Below, in pieces: positions 60,813 through 64,000 of a stretch of DNA of 64,000 bases. The position numbers and the translations under genes are program-made. The stretch lies in assembly GCF_028401415.2 (NCBI RefSeq), contig NZ_CP171821.2, positions 2,046,001 through 2,110,000 of the forward strand. The letters are read 5' to 3'. The stretch's first letter is position 1; each line of letters starts with the position of its first letter. This DNA comes from Glaciecola sp028401415 (lineage in GTDB: Bacteria > Pseudomonadota > Gammaproteobacteria > Enterobacterales > Alteromonadaceae). The notes beneath the pieces are model-generated. The model was given only the letters and a program-made list of their open reading frames with translations. It had not been told where the DNA came from and ran no database searches.

Positions 60813-61056
60813 AATAATACAATAAAAGGTATTCCAACGTAGTGGCATAGTAAGTGCACACTGCATGCAGATTATTGCACCTTGTTCAAAAACGCTGAAA
60901 GTCTAGTTTGTGCCGCGGTTTAGGGAACTAAATGAAACAAACGTATTCAATATAGTATACGCAACCTTAGTTACTTTACTGACATTGAGTGGCTATGTAT
61001 CTGAATGAACAGCTTGTGCGCTCCTGTTTATTGTCCTCACGTAAAGAGGTATTGCT

Positions 61057-61755
61057 ATGAACGCTAATTTGATACATCAACTTTTCAAGCCTAGGACTAC
61101 ACCAACAACATTGCAGCAAATGCACCGTATTTTTGGCTTGCTTGTTTTACTCCTTCCTTCAATTACTTTGGCCTCTGACAACCAAGATGAGGACTGGCTC
61201 AAAGCCCTTAAAAGCGATAGTTTTGATTCTTTTATGGTAGCCGATAGCGTCGCTTTACCCAGCTCAAAAAAGATATTCATAGAGGATGTCTCTGTCAGCT
61301 TCGACAAAATGTGGCTGCGCAAGTTTAGAAACGAAACGGGCAAGCGTTATCAACAGAGAATTCAACAGCGCTACGCATTGATGCTAAGAGAGCATCTGGA
61401 AGAAAGCTTAACGGCAGCCAGATGGACACTTTCTAACGGTCCACAACAAGACGCTTTAACATTAAGCGCGCAGTTTAAAGACTTAGACATAACTGGGCCA
61501 CAGCAATCTGTTAAACAACACATGCTCGTGCGCAGTGTAGGAAAAGCATCCATTTTTTTAGAAGTAAAAGGAACCGATGGAAAAGCCTTTTTTACGCTCG
61601 AAGACCGCGGGGATGCCGGCGGTTTGTCAGGGCAACTGTTTGAGACAGACCCTGCGATGAATTACTCTATGTTTAGTAAGTTGGCCGATACTTGGGCGTC
61701 TAATTTTGTCGCGTATCTGAATATCACTACCGAGACGGTTATGGGGCAAACTTAA
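61057..61755 (+). CDS. Hypothetical exported protein
   Basis: The 232-residue protein has an N-terminal hydrophobic segment (GLLVLLLPSITLAS, about residues 27-40) after a basic start, so probably a signal peptide. The body contains FDKMWLRKFRNETGKRYQQR, RYALMLREHLEESL and LSAQFKDLDITGP, faintly like DUF3313-type lipoproteins but not convincing. AAAGAGGT precedes the ATG. A 74-residue gene follows 18 bases on. Function unknown. Confidence 0.65.
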   Translation: MNANLIHQLFKPRTTPTTLQQMHRIFGLLVLLLPSITLASDNQDEDWLKALKSDSFDSFMVADSVALPSSKKIFIEDVSVSFDKMWLRKFRNETGKRYQQRIQQRYALMLREHLEESLTAARWTLSNGPQQDALTLSAQFKDLDITGPQQSVKQHMLVRSVGKASIFLEVKGTDGKAFFTLEDRGDAGGLSGQLFETDPAMNYSMFSKLADTWASNFVAYLNITTETVMGQT

Positions 61756-61773
61756 GTAAGATTGTATTAACAA

Positions 61774-61998
61774 ATGGATTCATTGGCCCTTGCAGGGATT
61801 GCTGGTCAGCTCTTCGACAGCTCTGACGGACTCAGTATTCGAGATATAAATCAAGGTGTTGTTAAATTGATGCAGACCCATGCATGTGACAGCAAAGTAG
61901 CGCGTCAATTTGAAAGCAATTTACTTAACTACTGGAACAAGCATCAGCCTCAGACGCAAAAGTATGCTGACAGGCTTAAAAAGGCACTGAACAACTAA
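61774..61998 (+). CDS. Small hypothetical protein
   Basis: The 74-residue soluble protein (MDSLALAGIAGQLFDSSDGL, then IRDINQGVVKLMQ and a helical tail) follows the exported protein by 18 bases in the same direction. No domain is recognised. The ribosome site is weak. Coupling with the preceding gene is the only functional clue. Confidence 0.55.
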   Translation: MDSLALAGIAGQLFDSSDGLSIRDINQGVVKLMQTHACDSKVARQFESNLLNYWNKHQPQTQKYADRLKKALNN

Positions 61999-62015
61999 TT
62001 AGAGCGTGTTTATAT

Positions 62016-63167
62016 TTAGCGCTTAACTAATCGTCTAAATGGATACAGCACTTGACCAACAAAACTACTGGGAAGCTTTTTAGTGGTGCCGTAGTCTGCT
62101 GGCCAATGATCGCCAGGCATGTGCGCTGTGCCAAACAAATAGTCAAACAACACCGTGTGAGCCGAGTAATTGGTATCTATTGCAGGCTTTTCTGAGCTGT
62201 GGTGCCAATGATGAAATTGTGGCGTAACAAATATATAACGCAAAAAGCCAAATGAAAACTTCAAATTGCAGTGAATAAGGACGGCCTGAAGCGCAGCAAA
62301 GCCAACATAAATGTCAAGTGCCGTTTGGTCAGCCCCAATTAAATATAGTGGGATCATCACCATGGCACGTTCAGAAAAGATTTGTACAAAATGACCACGC
62401 GAACCTGCTAGCCAATCTAAGTTTTCAACAGAGTGATGTACTGCATGCACGGGCCACAAACACTTCACTTCATGAAACCATCGATGTTCCCAATAAAGGA
62501 CAAAGTCAGCGAGCAATATAATCAGCACAACTTGAAGTAAAATGGGCATATCTCGAACGAACTCATGCACCTGCTCATTTAGCGCCCAGTCAAAATGGCT
62601 TGCGTGATAGTTTGCATAAATAAGAATGGCCGAAATGGCCAAGTGATTAAAACAAAAATAAAACAGATCGAGCGCCCACTCTTTTCGCAGAATCACTTGG
62701 TTCTTATATTTAGGAAATAGCTTCTCTAGCGTCATAAAAATGAAAACAGAACCCAGAAAAGCCAATATCAGCCAATCCACGCCTAGGCTCAAACGAATCG
62801 GCTCCACAGGGCCAACGGGTATCTTATAGCCACCTAGTGCAAAGGCAATTGAGGTCAAAAGTATTCCTGCAAACCCCATGCGCTTGAACTTTCCCAAAAC
62901 AAATGTGAGCACACCAAAAAAGAGCGAAAAATACATGCCGTACTTTAAAATTTGCTGGAGGTCTTTTGCATCGTATGCTTGACGTAGTTCGATTGTGGTC
63001 AAGTATGCAGGAAAAAGGTAGGCTAAAACGGCGAGCAGACTCAATGCACCAAGAAATACGCTCACATATCCACTTATCTTCCCTTCACCAAAACGAAATG
63101 ATCGTGCAACATCCAATTCTACTTCTCTATTTTGATACTCGTAATTGAGTTCGTTTTGTTTTGCCAT
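62016..63167 (-). CDS. Fatty acid hydroxylase/sterol desaturase-family membrane protein
   Basis: The 383-residue protein has about six to eight membrane segments and the eight-His iron-binding set: EHRWFHEVK (HxxxH), VHAVHHSVENLDW (HxxHH), HCNLKF and FHHWHHSSEKPAIDTNYS (HxxHH). The family adds hydroxyl groups or double bonds to lipids using a di-iron centre. ATG at 63167 has GGAAG six bases upstream; a longer start at 63218 is less likely. The lipid substrate is unknown. Confidence 0.9.
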   Translation of the reverse strand: MAKQNELNYEYQNREVELDVARSFRFGEGKISGYVSVFLGALSLLAVLAYLFPAYLTTIELRQAYDAKDLQQILKYGMYFSLFFGVLTFVLGKFKRMGFAGILLTSIAFALGGYKIPVGPVEPIRLSLGVDWLILAFLGSVFIFMTLEKLFPKYKNQVILRKEWALDLFYFCFNHLAISAILIYANYHASHFDWALNEQVHEFVRDMPILLQVVLIILLADFVLYWEHRWFHEVKCLWPVHAVHHSVENLDWLAGSRGHFVQIFSERAMVMIPLYLIGADQTALDIYVGFAALQAVLIHCNLKFSFGFLRYIFVTPQFHHWHHSSEKPAIDTNYSAHTVLFDYLFGTAHMPGDHWPADYGTTKKLPSSFVGQVLYPFRRLVKR

Positions 63168-63441
63168 TGTTGCTTCCGTTCCGATTCGCTGCCAAATAAG
63201 TACACCAAAACTATACACGCAATTTTAGAAAATGGTAAAGAAAACAAAAAGTATCAAATTTATATACTTTAAGTAGAAGATTTTCACGCTGACGCATCTT
63301 TGCACACATCACTGCTGATTCTGCCTTTACCCTCGTAAACACGCTCCCCAACGGTTTTATATGAAATACACCATTCGAGGTATGCGCAAATATATATCGA
63401 GTTATATGCTTTAAATTCTCACATCAAAAGGGAATTATTCG

Positions 63442-64000
63442 ATGCGTATTCTTACTATCTTATTAGTCTGTGCCATATCAATATTAGTCAGCGCTAACTC
63501 ACATGCAAACAACTGTGAAGCGGTGGTTGATGCCAGTCAACTAGCAGATATCCGCGACGGTGCGGATATGTTCGGCAACTACGCCAATGGCTGGCTTTTC
63601 GCAAAGGCCGGCAGCATGTTATGCCAGCCTTTGGAGGACAGCGAGACCTTGCGCTGCACAAGCGAGGATCGCGCCGAACTTGTCAGCATGGCGAAAGACC
63701 GCACACTGGTCAGTGGCATTAAAATATCAACTTCCGATTTTCAGGAGTTTCTTATTTATCCAGACGGACGCTTTGAGTGTTCAGACAGCCTTGCTGGTGT
63801 AAAAGACTTACAAAAGAAACAGCGCGGCCCTCAAGAAGTGTGTGACATATTTCATGACACACTGGAAATTTACGAGCGTCTTGAGCAAAGTGTATTGCAT
63901 ACCGAATTTGCAGGCGCAAAACTATTTTTAAGGCACGGAAACATTGCCTGCACTCAAAAGAATGAAAGCGAATTGGTGTGCCTTAGCGATGACGAATCTG
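63442..64000 (+). CDS. Hypothetical exported protein (partial, runs off the window)
   Basis: A frame opens with ATG at 63442, preceded by AAGGGA, and stays open for 186 codons to the edge of the window. It starts with a signal peptide (MRILTILLVCAISILVSA, cleaved near SHA-NNC). The mature part has many cysteines in a repeated pattern (SMLCQPLEDSETLRCTS; NIACTQKNESELVCLS), suggesting two disulfide-bonded repeat units. No family is recognised. The end lies outside. Confidence 0.7.
   Translation, partial: MRILTILLVCAISILVSANSHANNCEAVVDASQLADIRDGADMFGNYANGWLFAKAGSMLCQPLEDSETLRCTSEDRAELVSMAKDRTLVSGIKISTSDFQEFLIYPDGRFECSDSLAGVKDLQKKQRGPQEVCDIFHDTLEIYERLEQSVLHTEFAGAKLFLRHGNIACTQKNESELVCLSDDES

Noticed and set aside
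1..64000. tRNA, rRNA, CRISPR arrays, phage genes or a replication origin
   Set aside because: None of their signatures (cloverleaf arms with CCA, rRNA motifs, regularly spaced repeats, DnaA boxes in clusters) was seen on either strand.

Overview
The window reads as chromosome from a marine gammaproteobacterium of the order Alteromonadales (Alteromonas/Glaciecola/Aestuariibacter-like). This rests on gene content rather than a database match. A nudF-yqiB-yqiA-parE block lies divergent from tolC, with efp/epmA/epmB, rlmG, an exosortase-type PrsT lipoprotein, a secreted tricorn-like S41 protease, TonB receptors and a GH9 cellulase lipoprotein. Coding density is high and intergenic DNA is AT-rich. 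No rRNA, tRNA or CRISPR array was seen.

Layout. 1-7.4 kb is core: the end of a TonB-dependent receptor, a DsbA-like thiol protein, a SulP anion transporter, a membrane GGDEF/EAL protein with a decayed EAL domain, bolA, alkB and rlmG. 7.4-21 kb is an accessory island. It holds a complete IS66-type element without a visible target duplication, a PrlF-YhaV toxin-antitoxin pair, and an IS21-like module (istA, istB, a primase-like protein, a tyrosine recombinase) next to a 28-bp palindrome with 11-6-11 geometry. An IS110/IS1111-type element with 15-bp inverted repeats follows, then an orphan ORF wedged between that IS and a truncated RHS gene, and a second RHS/FG-GAP gene broken by a stop codon and a homopolymer frameshift.

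21-35 kb holds a secreted cyclophilin, a heme NO sensor (H-NOX) coupled to a PAS-GGDEF-EAL enzyme, a DUF6671 protein, an acetolactate-synthase-like/aldehyde dehydrogenase operon and an EAL phosphodiesterase. It also holds the complete EF-P lysylation set (efp, epmA, epmB), small proteins, and a membrane protein/HTH regulator pair with a palindromic operator. 35-51 kb is housekeeping: TraB/GumN protein, parE, yqiA, yqiB, nudF, tolC, a bacterial voltage-gated cation channel with an unusually acidic filter, PrsT, deaD, cysG and a transglutaminase-like protein. 51-64 kb is surface and secretion related: a FecA-like receptor with a Fur-box-like site, the S41 protease, a DJ-1 family protein, an RRM/VF530 pair, the GH9 cellulase, two unknown proteins, a fatty acid hydroxylase-family membrane protein and a partial exported protein.

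The most distinctive structural signal is a family of ~196-197 bp non-coding palindromic elements. Copies lie at 1.15, 33.6 and 60.4 kb. The first two carry perfect 4-bp target duplications, and at 60.4 kb one subfamily has inserted into another, again with a perfect 4-bp duplication. The two subfamilies share a core but have different arm sequences that keep pairing, so the hairpin itself appears to be selected. A separate perfect palindrome with 54-bp arms separates yqiA from parE. Three c-di-GMP proteins, one tied to a NO sensor, suggest active second-messenger control of lifestyle.
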